From positions 1,625,022-1,689,021 of the forward strand of contig OY282376.1 in assembly GCA_958295845.1 (NCBI GenBank): 64,000 nucleotides of DNA, given 5' to 3'. Below, piece by piece: positions 1 to 8,694 of this stretch (positions are counted from its first letter, which is position 1; the number at the start of each line of letters is the position of its first letter). Source of the stretch: Caldilineaceae bacterium (GTDB lineage: Bacteria; Chloroflexota; Anaerolineae; Caldilineales; Caldilineaceae). The notes under the pieces were generated by a model. The model searched no databases, was not told the DNA's origin, and saw only the letters and a program-made list of their open reading frames with translations. A program made the position numbers and the translations under genes.

Positions 1-1
1 A

Positions 2-298
2 CAAGACTGGCGATATATCGTCAGCGTCAGCCGTCCCCAACGGCGCACAAGCGTGGAAGTCTACGCGTTTCCCCTGAGAGACCGGCTTCCGCGCTGCAAG
101 ATTCCCCTACTACCGGAAGATGATGACGCAGTGCTAGACCTGCCTGCCATTCTTGCGCGCTGTTACGAAGCCGGCGGCTACTACCTGCTGCTAGACTACA
201 GTAAGCCGTCGCCGGTCTCACTGAGCAAGGCTGAGGAAGAGTGGATGGAAGCGTTGCTCCTTGAAAAGGGCTTTCGGACAGCGTCGGCACAGAAGTAG
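2..298 (+). CDS. DUF4058 family protein, C-terminal fragment
   Basis: The frame is open from the left window edge to a TAG at 296-298, so only the last ~98 codons are present and the start lies outside. A GTG at 53 could be mistaken for a start, but the family-like sequence begins before it (QDWRYIVSVSRPQRR). The motifs VEVYAFPLRDRLPR, an acidic LLPEDDD stretch, a GGYYLLLDYS segment and a helical end with EEEWMEALL match the end of DUF4058 proteins as I remember the family. DUF4058 is uncharacterised; no reaction can be assigned. The next gene starts about 75 bases later on the same strand. Confidence 0.72.
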   Translation, partial: QDWRYIVSVSRPQRRTSVEVYAFPLRDRLPRCKIPLLPEDDDAVLDLPAILARCYEAGGYYLLLDYSKPSPVSLSKAEEEWMEALLLEKGFRTASAQK

Positions 299-371
299 CC
301 TCACGACCACTTCTCGATACGACGACAAATCACGCTGCGAACGAGGAAGTTTTCCCGCTCAGGATGTGGTT

Positions 372-1745
372 ATGACCCTGCTTACCGATCCAATCTTCCC
401 ACTGATTCAGCTCCCCGCCGACTACACCGCCCATCGCGCCACGAAACGGGTAGATCTGGAGCCGGGGCAGGCTGTTGATCTCCTACGCGCCCACGGCCCC
501 GGCTGTGTTCGACATTTCTGGATCACCAGCAAACTGCCCGCGGAAATCGATATCGAAATCACCTGTGATGACGCGGATCCTCAGGTCAAGATGAAGCTGC
601 ACCAATTCTTCGGTGTCCTGCTGGACAAAGACCCCTATCGCATCGAGTCTGCGCCGCTCAAGCTTCTGCCCAAAAATGGCTACAACGCCTACTTCCCACT
701 GCCGTTCCAGAAGGAATGCCGCATCAAACTGCGCAATTCGGGACAGGAAACAACCTCCGTCTGGTCGATGGTCAACTGGCAGAAATTCGATGATGAAGAA
801 ACGCTCACCCCCTACCGGCTGCACGCCCAATTCACCGAGGAGAAACCAGCAGAGCCGCTCGGTACAACCCTGCTCGGCGTCCTGGGAGGCAGCGGATTCG
901 TCGCAGGCCTCTTTCACGCCGTCCGCCGACATGACTACCGCGACATGATCTGGCATACCGGCGGGGATACCTGGCTGATTGACGGCGAAACGAATCCCCA
1001 CGTCTTGCGGGGAATAGGCAGCGAGGATGTGTTTGGCCACTCCTTTGGCATGTACCCGGAAATGAGCGATTGGACGGGCGCGTCGCATGTTGTTGGGCTG
1101 AATGCCGACTGTTCGGAGGTCGTCACCTACCGATTTTTCGGTGCCGACAGTGTAGCGTTTGATTCTTCGCTGTCGCTGCGCTTCGGCACACGCGCCAACG
1201 AAATGGAAAGTGTCCTGTACTACTACAAGGCGGCAGAGAACGACCCGCCCGCAGTAAATACGCCGGCGGAGTGGATTCTCACCGGGCCGTTTGACTGCCA
1301 GACGCGGGACGACTTTGAGCGCGCAGAATTTCCGGAGACCCCTGAAGAAGAGTGGCCGGCCGGATGGGAGTGGGGAGGTCGTCACCTTGCCGCAGTCAAA
1401 GCAGCGCCGGAACTGACCTGGATCGACTTTTCCCGCTGGTTTCGCCGCGACGCCACCGGCAACACCGGCACACAGCCGGTCGACGCCTCCGCATATGCCG
1501 AAACCGTCATAGAGGCCCAGTCGGATTCGGAGGCTGTGCTGCGCCTTGGATTCGATGACTGGATGAGAGTGTGGATCAACGACATGCTCATCGCCACTCT
1601 GAGGCACGATGACGGCTTTGCAGCCGTCGAGGTTCCTGTCACCCTGAGTCAGGGCGAAAACAGACTACGCCTGAAACTGAGCAACTCTGACAACCTAGAG
1701 TGGCGCTGCTGGGCATTCAGCTGTGTGATTCTGACCGCCGACTGA
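372..1745 (+). CDS. GH172-like (DUF2961) glycoside hydrolase-related protein
   Basis: 457 residues from the ATG at 372. An in-frame start at 261 would overlap the upstream gene and add a low-complexity leader unlike the family. The DUF2961 core is recognisable: a jelly-roll-like first half, then IDGE (residues 203-206) and GIGSEDVFG (214-222), the counterpart of the GTGTEDYF block. GH172 contains difructose-anhydride and fructo- or arabinofuranosidase enzymes. The usual GEGD motif before the core reads TGGD here (196-199), so the first catalytic glutamate appears to be glycine. The C-terminal ~120 residues look like a carbohydrate-binding-type beta sandwich (FDDWMRVWINDML). No signal peptide, so probably cytoplasmic. 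It converges on the GH32-like gene 25 bases away. Confidence 0.75.
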   Translation: MTLLTDPIFPLIQLPADYTAHRATKRVDLEPGQAVDLLRAHGPGCVRHFWITSKLPAEIDIEITCDDADPQVKMKLHQFFGVLLDKDPYRIESAPLKLLPKNGYNAYFPLPFQKECRIKLRNSGQETTSVWSMVNWQKFDDEETLTPYRLHAQFTEEKPAEPLGTTLLGVLGGSGFVAGLFHAVRRHDYRDMIWHTGGDTWLIDGETNPHVLRGIGSEDVFGHSFGMYPEMSDWTGASHVVGLNADCSEVVTYRFFGADSVAFDSSLSLRFGTRANEMESVLYYYKAAENDPPAVNTPAEWILTGPFDCQTRDDFERAEFPETPEEEWPAGWEWGGRHLAAVKAAPELTWIDFSRWFRRDATGNTGTQPVDASAYAETVIEAQSDSEAVLRLGFDDWMRVWINDMLIATLRHDDGFAAVEVPVTLSQGENRLRLKLSNSDNLEWRCWAFSCVILTAD

Positions 1746-1770
1746 ACGGCCTGAGGCAGTTACTTGCTTT

Positions 1771-3240
1771 CTAGAGGGACATCTCCCAGGCCCGCACGTT
1801 GCTGATCTTCGCGCTGCCGGCCTCGACCGCGAAGCCTAGCCGCCCACCAGAATTGTGGTCCATCGTGTAGCACTGGATGTGCACGTCGTCAATATACAAC
1901 TCGACATGCGCATCGCGTACCAGGAGCCGCCAGCGCGCCGGCTCATCTGTCGAATAGCTGTACGGCTTGCCATCCTGCGGCCTGAACGCATAGCCGTCGT
2001 ATCGGCCTACGCCTACCTGCCCGCTACTCTGCGCCAGCAGTAGCGTTCCATTGTTGGCAGTCTCCCCTTCCACGAAAACACCGGCTCCGGAGAGCGCCGC
2101 GTCCGTACTGTGCGGCGTCACTTCCGCCTCCAGAATGACCCCGCGCTCGGTGTTGTACTTAACCGGCAAAACGGCCAGCCCTCCAGTGTCAGCGCTCAAG
2201 CGCGCCTGACCGCCTGCGAGCGTACAGGCGTCCTCTTGCAGTCCGTACAACTCGCTGTCCCCAAGGACGACCGGCATTGCTCTGCCTTTCAACGCCTCGT
2301 TGCCCGTCCACCAGTGCAGGCTCAAAATGCCGGCATCGTCGCTCTGTACCGATTTCAACGGCGAAAAGTAGATGTCCTCCGGTCCGGCGTGGCCGCTGCG
2401 CGGGACCGTATGGTGGTTGAGCAAGAGCTCGTCGCCGTGACGGTAGAAGCGAGCGAAGTATGTGTACAGGATAGGGCTGCTGCTCAGGAACGGGGCCTGC
2501 TGCGGGTCCAGCTCGTACGGTCCGGCCTGGTTTTCCGAGTTCAACACAAACATGCCGCCCTCGCCCGCCGGCAGCCGCGAACGCTGGCGAGCACCCAGCG
2601 GCGCGGCGCCCACGCCCAAAAGCATGTAATAGCGGTCGCCATACTTCTCCACCGCGCCGACCTCGACGCGGTCCCCCCACACGCCGGTCTCGATCACCGG
2701 CGGCGCCGCCCGGAAATGGCGGCCGTCATCCGACACGACGCACCCGGCCGTCCCGCACAAACCCGCCGGACCGTGCCGCGCCACCGCCGTCAGAAAGCCG
2801 ATATAACCCTCGCCCTCCTCGCGCGGCAGCGCCCAGATGCAGTCCCAGCGCTGGCTCGTGAACGTCGGGTCGTCGGCGTACCAGCGTGAATCGGCCAGGC
2901 AGATGTACTCCTCATCCGGCAGGCGCGTCCAGTTAAGCAGGTCATCGGACTCCGCAAAAAAAATCTCCTGTACGCCCGCGCGTTCCTCGGAGAAGTTGAG
3001 CATGAACTTATCATCCACCCGCCAAACCATGCCGGTTCCCAGCCAGACCGCGTCATCCGCCTTGTGAATGATGGGGCCGTGGTCGTCGAAATGGACGCCG
3101 TCGTCCGATACCGCCACGCTCATGCCGTCCCATCGCACGTCAGCACGCGAATTGTGCAAATAGAAAAGGTAATTTTTGCCCTCATGGTAATAGAGCCAGG
3201 TATCCCACATACGCGCGACAATGCTGGGTCTGAAGATCAT
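1771..3240 (-). CDS. GH32/GH43-like five-bladed propeller glycoside hydrolase
   Basis: 489 residues. The N-terminal ~330 residues show the repeated propeller pattern SDDGVHF and SDDLLNW. Candidate catalytic acids sit where GH32-type enzymes place them: Asp13 (MWDTWLYY), Asp123/Asp124 in YADDPTF in place of the usual RDP, and Glu193/Glu198 in VEVGAVEKYGD. The C-terminal ~140 residues resemble the GH32 accessory beta sandwich (VELYIDDVHIQCYT, GGRLGFAVEAG). It would hydrolyse fructosides or a related glycoside, but the motifs diverge from true invertases or levanases, so the substrate is open. No signal peptide is seen, which suggests it acts on imported oligosaccharides. It is the last gene of the leftward ABC block, 48 bases after the MalG-type permease. 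Confidence 0.68.
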   Translation of the reverse strand: MIFRPSIVARMWDTWLYYHEGKNYLFYLHNSRADVRWDGMSVAVSDDGVHFDDHGPIIHKADDAVWLGTGMVWRVDDKFMLNFSEERAGVQEIFFAESDDLLNWTRLPDEEYICLADSRWYADDPTFTSQRWDCIWALPREEGEGYIGFLTAVARHGPAGLCGTAGCVVSDDGRHFRAAPPVIETGVWGDRVEVGAVEKYGDRYYMLLGVGAAPLGARQRSRLPAGEGGMFVLNSENQAGPYELDPQQAPFLSSSPILYTYFARFYRHGDELLLNHHTVPRSGHAGPEDIYFSPLKSVQSDDAGILSLHWWTGNEALKGRAMPVVLGDSELYGLQEDACTLAGGQARLSADTGGLAVLPVKYNTERGVILEAEVTPHSTDAALSGAGVFVEGETANNGTLLLAQSSGQVGVGRYDGYAFRPQDGKPYSYSTDEPARWRLLVRDAHVELYIDDVHIQCYTMDHNSGGRLGFAVEAGSAKISNVRAWEMSL

Positions 3241-3288
3241 TTTCGGCTCCTTTCCGGTCGGAGGTGTATGAGTTGAAGGACTGGAGGG

Positions 3289-4167
3289 CTACCCTTTTAC
3301 GCCCGTTATCACAATGCCCTGGATGTAGTGCTTCTGTGCAACGAAGAAAAGGAGTACCGGTGGCAGCATCGCGATGAAGGAGACCACCATCAATTCGGAC
3401 CACAACACACCGTGCGCAGCTCTCAGGAATGAGAGTGCGATCGCCAGCGGAAAAGTTTCCATCCTGCTCAGATATATCAGCGGCCCCAGAAACTCGTTCC
3501 ACGCCCAGGAGAAGGCAAAAATGGCGGTGATGCCCAGGGCAGGCTTACTCAGCGGCAACAGGATACGAATGAATAGCCCTATCACGCCGCAGCCGTCAAT
3601 TCGCGCGGCGTCGTCCAGCTCGCGCGGGATGGTGGTATAAAACTGGCGCAAAAGAAAGACAAAATAAGCATTGGCGAAAAAGTGCGGAACGATCAAAGGG
3701 TTGTAAGTATTTATCCATCCGAACTTGGAAAACAGAATGAAGAGAGGGATCATCGTTACCTGTTGAGGCAGCATCATTGTACTCAGGACAATGATGAACA
3801 GGACACGGCTCCCTCGAAAGGTCAGTCGGGCGAAGGCAAAGGCAACAATCGCATTGGAGAGTACGGTTCCCAGCGTGATCATCAGGCTCATGTACATCGA
3901 GTTGCGGACAAACACCACGAATGACACGGGGAAGATCGTAACCGCCCGATAATAATTCGACCACACGAACGGATCCGGAATCCATATCGGCGGGAACTTT
4001 GTAATCTGGTGTGGCGGCTTGAGCGATGTGGAGAGCATCCAGGCCAGTGGAATCATGACAATGATCCCGCCGGCAATGAGTACCGTGTGGATCAGGATTG
4101 ACTGAGCTCTCTGGCTTCGCTTGACGCTCGCACGCGCAGTTCCGATTCCAATAGCCGCGCCGCTCAT
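3289..4167 (-). CDS. Carbohydrate ABC transporter permease, MalG type
   Basis: 292 residues with six predicted membrane helices. The cytoplasmic EAA-type loop that contacts the ATPase reads ELDDAARIDGCGVIGLFIRI, and the C-terminus ends in KHYIQGIVITGVKG, typical of MalG/UgpE/AraQ proteins. It forms the inner-membrane channel with the permease encoded just upstream; the two frames overlap by four bases (4164-4167), indicating translational coupling. The binding protein is the lipoprotein encoded at 5277-6608. No sugar ATPase is encoded nearby, so the system probably shares an MsmK/MalK-type ATPase encoded elsewhere, as is common for CUT1 importers. Confidence 0.93.
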   Translation of the reverse strand: MSGAAIGIGTARASVKRSQRAQSILIHTVLIAGGIIVMIPLAWMLSTSLKPPHQITKFPPIWIPDPFVWSNYYRAVTIFPVSFVVFVRNSMYMSLMITLGTVLSNAIVAFAFARLTFRGSRVLFIIVLSTMMLPQQVTMIPLFILFSKFGWINTYNPLIVPHFFANAYFVFLLRQFYTTIPRELDDAARIDGCGVIGLFIRILLPLSKPALGITAIFAFSWAWNEFLGPLIYLSRMETFPLAIALSFLRAAHGVLWSELMVVSFIAMLPPVLLFFVAQKHYIQGIVITGVKG

Positions 4168-5144
4168 GACCGCTGCCCTCCGATCTCTGTCTCATAGTAG
4201 ACCCACGCCTTGGACGATCGGAAGAGCAGGAGTGTAAAAGTCAGGAGGATCAGGAAGAAAATCCAGGCATAGGCGCTGGCATATCCCATTCGATACTGCC
4301 GAAAGGCCACCTGATACAGATATAGAACCATCATGAGCGTGGCGTTGGCAGGTCCACCCTTGCCCTCGGTCATCACGTAAACGTTCGTAAATACCTGTGA
4401 CGACCAAATAATCTGCGTGACCACCACAAAGAACAAAGTCGGACTGATCATCGGGATGGTGATATTGCGGAAGCGTCGCCAAATGCCTGCCCCGTCAATG
4501 GTCGCCGCTTCGTACAGTTCGGTCGGGATGCCCTGCAGCCCGGCCAGGAAGATAAGCATATTGGAGCCCGCGCCCCACACGCTCATGAGAACCAGCGCCA
4601 TCTTGGCCGTACTCCTGTCGAACAGCCAGCGAGGCCCTTCGATTCCGACCAGCGAGAGCGCCCAGTTGATCAGCCCGAACTCCGGCTGAAACAGCCACAG
4701 CCACAGCAGCGAAGTCGCGATGCCGGGAATAACTGCAGGGAGATAGTAAACGATCCGGTAGGTGGGCTGCCCGGAAATGTTCTGGTTGAGCAGAACGGCG
4801 ATGAAGAATCCAACGCCGATCGTCAGAGGGATACTGAGGAAGACGTAGTAGGCCGTGTTGTAGAGCGTTGTCCAGAAGAGCGTTCGCGTCGTGTCAAAGG
4901 AGAGAAGCTTGGTGTAGTTCTCGATACCCACAAACTCGAGCGTGAACAGGTCGGTTTCAGTAAAGCTCAAGCCCAGGGAGGTCAGCATCGGGCCGACAAT
5001 GAACACCAGGAATCCAATCACCCACGGTGAGACAAGGAGATAGGCGATTAGTTCTTCCCTCTGGCGCAATGTACGTCGCGACCAGAATTTCGAAGAGAGT
5101 ATTCTTGCAAGAGCAGTTTGGCCGCTCTGCGCTTGGGCGCTCAT
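4164..5144 (-). CDS. Carbohydrate ABC transporter permease, MalF type
   Basis: 326 residues from the ATG at 5144, preceded by GGGGATC. A longer frame to 5240 adds a leader that lacks family features. Six membrane helices are visible, starting at AYLLVSPWVIGFLVFIVGP, and the EAA loop reads ELYEAATIDGAGIWRRFRNI. It pairs with the MalG-type permease downstream through a four-base overlap and receives substrate from the lipoprotein encoded upstream. Family knowledge places it in the CUT1 group (oligosaccharides, glycerol-phosphate-type solutes). The neighbouring GH32-like gene suggests an oligosaccharide. Confidence 0.93.
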   Translation of the reverse strand: MSAQAQSGQTALARILSSKFWSRRTLRQREELIAYLLVSPWVIGFLVFIVGPMLTSLGLSFTETDLFTLEFVGIENYTKLLSFDTTRTLFWTTLYNTAYYVFLSIPLTIGVGFFIAVLLNQNISGQPTYRIVYYLPAVIPGIATSLLWLWLFQPEFGLINWALSLVGIEGPRWLFDRSTAKMALVLMSVWGAGSNMLIFLAGLQGIPTELYEAATIDGAGIWRRFRNITIPMISPTLFFVVVTQIIWSSQVFTNVYVMTEGKGGPANATLMMVLYLYQVAFRQYRMGYASAYAWIFFLILLTFTLLLFRSSKAWVYYETEIGGQRS

Positions 5145-5276
5145 ATAGAAGATCCCCAATCCAATGCGAGATGCAATAGAGGAGGAGAGAGCGGAGAGAT
5201 CAAGACCACTGATGCAGGCTGCGACCAAGCAAAGCCCCAATCTCCCCTCTTTCTCACTCCTCGAAATTCAACGCTA

Positions 5277-6608
5277 TCAGGCAAAAACCTCGGCGATTCG
5301 CTCCACGATCAGACTAACCCCTTCCTCCAATCCGATTTCACCCGTCACCCAGATCTGGTCCCAGATCGGGCCAAATGCCTCCGAGTTGACCTTCTCGTTT
5401 TCCTGGAAGGCAGGGTTCAGCCTCGTATGATCCATGATACGGGAGAAAGCAGCCACGTCGTAGCCTGCCTCCGCACCCATCGATTTCACGTCCCAGGCAT
5501 CACCTGCCACGCTGCGCCGTGCAGGTTGCAGGCCGACAATACTCAACGCCATGACTTCCTCTGCCTCCGGCGAAGCCAGGAACTCCACCAGCTGGACAGA
5601 CGCGTCAGGCTCCTGTGTCTTCTTTGCTATGACATAGCCATTGCAAAAGGTAAGGCCTGCCTTGACACCATCGCGCGCCACAGGTAGATCTACGAAGTCC
5701 CACGCAAAGTCGTTCTCACGAATGTAGTTGGTGACTGTCCAACTGTGAGATTCCGTGAACGCCACCTTTCCACTTGAAAAGACGTTATACCAGCCCATCT
5801 CAGGAATCGAGCCGGCAACTGGCGATACAGGATAATCTCCGTAAATCTGGTCGTGGTTGAACTTGAGACCCTCCAGAGCCTTCTCGCTGTCCAGCAGGCA
5901 TTGCGTACCGAGGATCTCGCTGTTCATCCACTCGCCGCCGTTCATCCAGACGTAGTGCTGAATAAACGACTGGGCCACATAGTTTCCCCACTGGACGATT
6001 TTCCCACTGTCATCCCGCACGGTCGTTGCCTCGTATGCCGCCTGGTAGTCGTCCCAGGTCCAGGTTCCATCGGGATACTCGACCCCTGCCCCGTCCAGGA
6101 TATCCTTGTTATAGGCCATCACCACCGTAGACACATACTTGGGGATTCCGAACAACTGTCCATCCAGGAGATGGGCCTTGACCAGCGCCGGATAGAAGTC
6201 CTCCAGGTATTCACTGTCGAAATAGTCGTCCAACTGCAGCAACTGGCCCTTCTGCAACAGGTTATAAGTGATGTTGTCCCAAACGAACATGACATCGGGG
6301 GAATCGCCTGCCACCGCCTGCGTGTACAGCTTGTCGGCGTAGTCGGGCGACTCGGCGTTTTCGAAAGTCACGCTAATGCCGGGATTCCCTTCCTCGAAAC
6401 TGGGTATGATTTCGTCCGTCCAGAATGCGATGCCCTCCGGACCGACCCAACTGCCTTCTGCCAGTCTGATCTCGATAGGCTCCTCGGCCATCGACGCGCC
6501 CGAATCTGCAGGGACGGCCGCCGGGGCCACGCAGGCCGCAAGCAGCCCTCCGCCTGCTGTCGTTACCGACAAGCGCAGAAAATCGCGTCGGTTTATTCTG
6601 TTAGCCAT
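5277..6608 (-). CDS. Sugar-binding lipoprotein, family 1 (Tat-exported), copy 1
   Basis: 443 residues from the ATG at 6608, which has AGAAGGA five bases upstream; the seven extra codons to 6629 have no such site. A twin-arginine signal (NRRDFLRLS, residues 6-14) runs into a lipobox LLAAC with Cys26, so it is exported folded and lipidated at the membrane surface. The rest is a family 1 solute-binding fold (WTDEIIPSFEEGNPGI, TWTWDDYQAAYEATT, GKVAFTESHSW). It is the extracellular receptor for the two permeases encoded directly downstream. Most residues are identical to the protein at 7237-8568, including the whole signal region layout, so the two genes are a recent tandem duplication. Confidence 0.94.
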   Translation of the reverse strand: MANRINRRDFLRLSVTTAGGGLLAACVAPAAVPADSGASMAEEPIEIRLAEGSWVGPEGIAFWTDEIIPSFEEGNPGISVTFENAESPDYADKLYTQAVAGDSPDVMFVWDNITYNLLQKGQLLQLDDYFDSEYLEDFYPALVKAHLLDGQLFGIPKYVSTVVMAYNKDILDGAGVEYPDGTWTWDDYQAAYEATTVRDDSGKIVQWGNYVAQSFIQHYVWMNGGEWMNSEILGTQCLLDSEKALEGLKFNHDQIYGDYPVSPVAGSIPEMGWYNVFSSGKVAFTESHSWTVTNYIRENDFAWDFVDLPVARDGVKAGLTFCNGYVIAKKTQEPDASVQLVEFLASPEAEEVMALSIVGLQPARRSVAGDAWDVKSMGAEAGYDVAAFSRIMDHTRLNPAFQENEKVNSEAFGPIWDQIWVTGEIGLEEGVSLIVERIAEVFA

Positions 6609-6747
6609 GTTTCCTTCTGATTCACACATAGGAATGTTTCTTGGCGGTTTCTTTGCAATTCGAAACTACTCAGCCACAACTGATTCGCAACCCTGAATGA
6701 GGCGAGCGAAGGGGCTCTCTCAACTCTCAACTCTTTTATGGGCGGTC

Positions 6748-6796
6748 GGCCGCAAGCGGCCTCCCTTGTGCAGGGGCTGCGCCCCCGCAACGCCCC
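6748..6796. repeat. Two-hairpin intergenic repeat, copy A
   Basis: Hairpin I is GGCCGC-AA-GCGGCC (6748-6761). A TCCCTTGT-type spacer follows, then hairpin II GCAGGGGC-TGC-GCCCCCGC (6770-6788, one A-C mismatch) and a constant AACGCCCC tail. Copy B at 19578-19625 has the same order, spacer and tail, but a different stem sequence in hairpin I. Confidence 0.75.
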
Positions 6797-7192
6797 CCTA
6801 CAAAACCATCGCTCACCGACCTTGTGTGCTCATTCCAGCGGTGCGGCTCCAGCGACCTGGCTGCCGCCAACCGCATACGCATTCAGATAGCCTGAATGGA
6901 GACAGCGATAAAGGGCTGGTCAAGACAGGCACTGTATATGGCCTAGTAGTTACGCTTCCACCATCACTGTTAAAGCTACAGGTCGAACCGGGAACCTGTG
7001 CAGCTTCAACCGGCCTCCAAACGAAGGATGTGAGGGTTGCGCAGGACTCCTCACCGGTTCCCAGGAGACTCTCGTCTCAGTACTGCACGCCTGGCCAACG
7101 TGTCACCGTTAGCGAATCTTTCCAACAAGAAAGCGGTAGGCAACACGCCGGCCTGGCGCTAACATAGTTCGAGTCTTGACATGCACAACGTG

Positions 7193-7219
7193 AGCCCAGA
7201 CGTTAAGTCTTTCTGGGCT
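7193..7219 (-). terminator. Stem-loop downstream of binding-protein copy 2
   Basis: AGCCCAGA (7193-7200) pairs with TCTGGGCT (7212-7219) around an 11-base loop. It sits 17 bases past the stop codon of the leftward binding-protein gene. There is no following T run, so it may act as a transcript-stabilising 3' end or weak terminator separating the duplicated genes. Confidence 0.4.
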
Positions 7220-7236
7220 GACAATCCACATTGCTG

Positions 7237-8568
7237 CTAGGCGAAAATCTCGTCAATACGCTGCACGATCAGATTTACGCCCTCTTCCAGGCCGAGTTCA
7301 TTCGTTATCCAGATCTGGTCCCAGATCGGGCTGAAGACCTCTGAGTTCACCTTCTCATTTTCCTGGAAGGCCGGGTCGAGCCGGGCATCATCCATAATGC
7401 GGGAGAACGCTGCCACATCGTAGCCGGCCTGCGCCCCCATCGAATCTACGTCCCAGGCCTCCCCTGCCACACTGCGTCGCGTCGGCTGCAGCCCCACAAT
7501 GCTGAGCGCCATCGCTTCCTGCGCTTCAGGCCCAGTGAGGAACCGTACCATCGCCACCGCCGCGTCAGGCTCCTGAGTCGCCCTGGCGACGCCATAGCCG
7601 TCGGCAAAGGTCAAGCCGGCCTTCCCACCATCCGGCGAAACCGGCAGATCGGTGAAGTCCCAATTGAAGTCGTTTTCCCGCACATAGTTCGTAACTGTCC
7701 AACTGTGGGACTCGGCAAAAGCGACCTTCCCCGTCGAGAAGATATTGTGCCAGCCGACTTCTGGAACTGTACCCGCAATCGGAGCGACCGGGTTGTCGCC
7801 GTAAATCAAATCGTAGTTGTATCTGAGGGCTGCGATGGCCTCCTCTCCGTCCAGAAGGCACTTCGTCCCGAAGAGGGGAGCGTTCATCCACTCGCCTCCG
7901 TTCATCCACACGTAATGCTCCATGTACTGCTGTGCTACGTATCTGCCCCACTGGACAATCTCGCCGTCGTCATTGCGTTCGGTCGTTGCCTCGTATGCGA
8001 TCAGATAATCGTCCCACGTCCACGTCCCATCAGGATATTCGACACCTGCCTCGTCCAGAATATCCTTGTTATAGGCCATCGCCACCGTGGATACATACTT
8101 GGGCATACCGAACAGCTTCCCATCCAGCAAATGGGCATCCAGTTTGGCTGGATAGAAATCCTCCAGGTCCTCACTGTCGAAGTAATCGTCCAACTGGAGG
8201 AACTGCCCCTTCTGCATTAGGTTATAATTCACACCGCCCCAAACGAACATGACATCAGGGGCGTCGCCCGCAACCGACTGCGTATACAGTTTGTCGGCAT
8301 AGTCGGGCGACTCGGCGTTTTCGAACGTCACGCTGATGCCTGGATGCCCCTCCTCGAAAGCGGGAATAATTTCGTCGGTCCAAAATGCGATCCCTTCGGG
8401 ACCGACCCAACTTCCCTCAGCCAGTCTGATCTCGATCGGCTCTTCGGCCATCGAGTCCCCCGAGTCGCTCGGGGCTGCCGCCGGTGCCACGCAGGCCGCG
8501 AGCAGTCCGGTGCCGGCCGTGGTTGCCGAAAGGCGCAGAAAATCGCGTCGATTCATTCGCTTCGTCAT
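7237..8568 (-). CDS. Sugar-binding lipoprotein, family 1 (Tat-exported), copy 2
   Basis: 443 residues, the same length as the protein at 5277-6608. The start at 8568 is supported by AGGAGG seven bases upstream. The Tat motif NRRDFLRLS (6-14) and lipobox LLAAC (Cys26) are identical to copy 1. Differences are concentrated in surface and possible ligand-contact segments (for example WGGVNYNLMQKG against WDNITYNLLQKG), so ligand range may have shifted. No permease pair lies directly beside it; it probably feeds the permeases encoded downstream of copy 1. The ROK kinase gene ends 126 bases upstream, so it may be expressed from the same leftward transcript. Confidence 0.94.
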   Translation of the reverse strand: MTKRMNRRDFLRLSATTAGTGLLAACVAPAAAPSDSGDSMAEEPIEIRLAEGSWVGPEGIAFWTDEIIPAFEEGHPGISVTFENAESPDYADKLYTQSVAGDAPDVMFVWGGVNYNLMQKGQFLQLDDYFDSEDLEDFYPAKLDAHLLDGKLFGMPKYVSTVAMAYNKDILDEAGVEYPDGTWTWDDYLIAYEATTERNDDGEIVQWGRYVAQQYMEHYVWMNGGEWMNAPLFGTKCLLDGEEAIAALRYNYDLIYGDNPVAPIAGTVPEVGWHNIFSTGKVAFAESHSWTVTNYVRENDFNWDFTDLPVSPDGGKAGLTFADGYGVARATQEPDAAVAMVRFLTGPEAQEAMALSIVGLQPTRRSVAGEAWDVDSMGAQAGYDVAAFSRIMDDARLDPAFQENEKVNSEVFSPIWDQIWITNELGLEEGVNLIVQRIDEIFA

Positions 8569-8694
8569 CTCATCCTCCTGAATTGGGTTATTTGTTTCAA
8601 TTCTTGAAGACTGGCTTGATGTCTATTCAGCTGCTACCAGATCGAACTTCTAACACCCCTGTCATGCACTGCCGGTGCTCCGTTCTAACCCCGT

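Larger units (their letters stand above)
6609..7236. other. Intergenic region between the duplicated sugar-binding genes
   Basis: 628 bases without a credible gene. The longest open frame crosses a hairpin repeat and has low-complexity, Cys/Arg/Pro-rich translation. The region contains a two-hairpin repeat unit at 6748-6796 and, at its right end, a stem-loop downstream of binding-protein copy 2. The ribosome-binding site of copy 1 lies at its left edge. I found no clear -35/-10 pair for copy 1. Confidence 0.6.

Noticed and set aside
2110-2889. 259-codon plus-strand frame inside the GH32-like gene
   Set aside because: Antisense to a well-supported gene with propeller motifs; translation is Arg/Ala-rich, as expected of a GC-rich shadow frame.
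6940-7050. Possible tRNA suggested by GGTCGAACCGGGAACC
   Set aside because: The T-arm-like sequence is not flanked by acceptor, D and anticodon stems.
6697-7167. 156-codon open frame on the plus strand in the gap between the two binding-protein genes
   Set aside because: It reads through the two-hairpin repeat, has Arg/Pro/Cys-rich low-complexity translation, lacks a ribosome-binding site and resembles no family.
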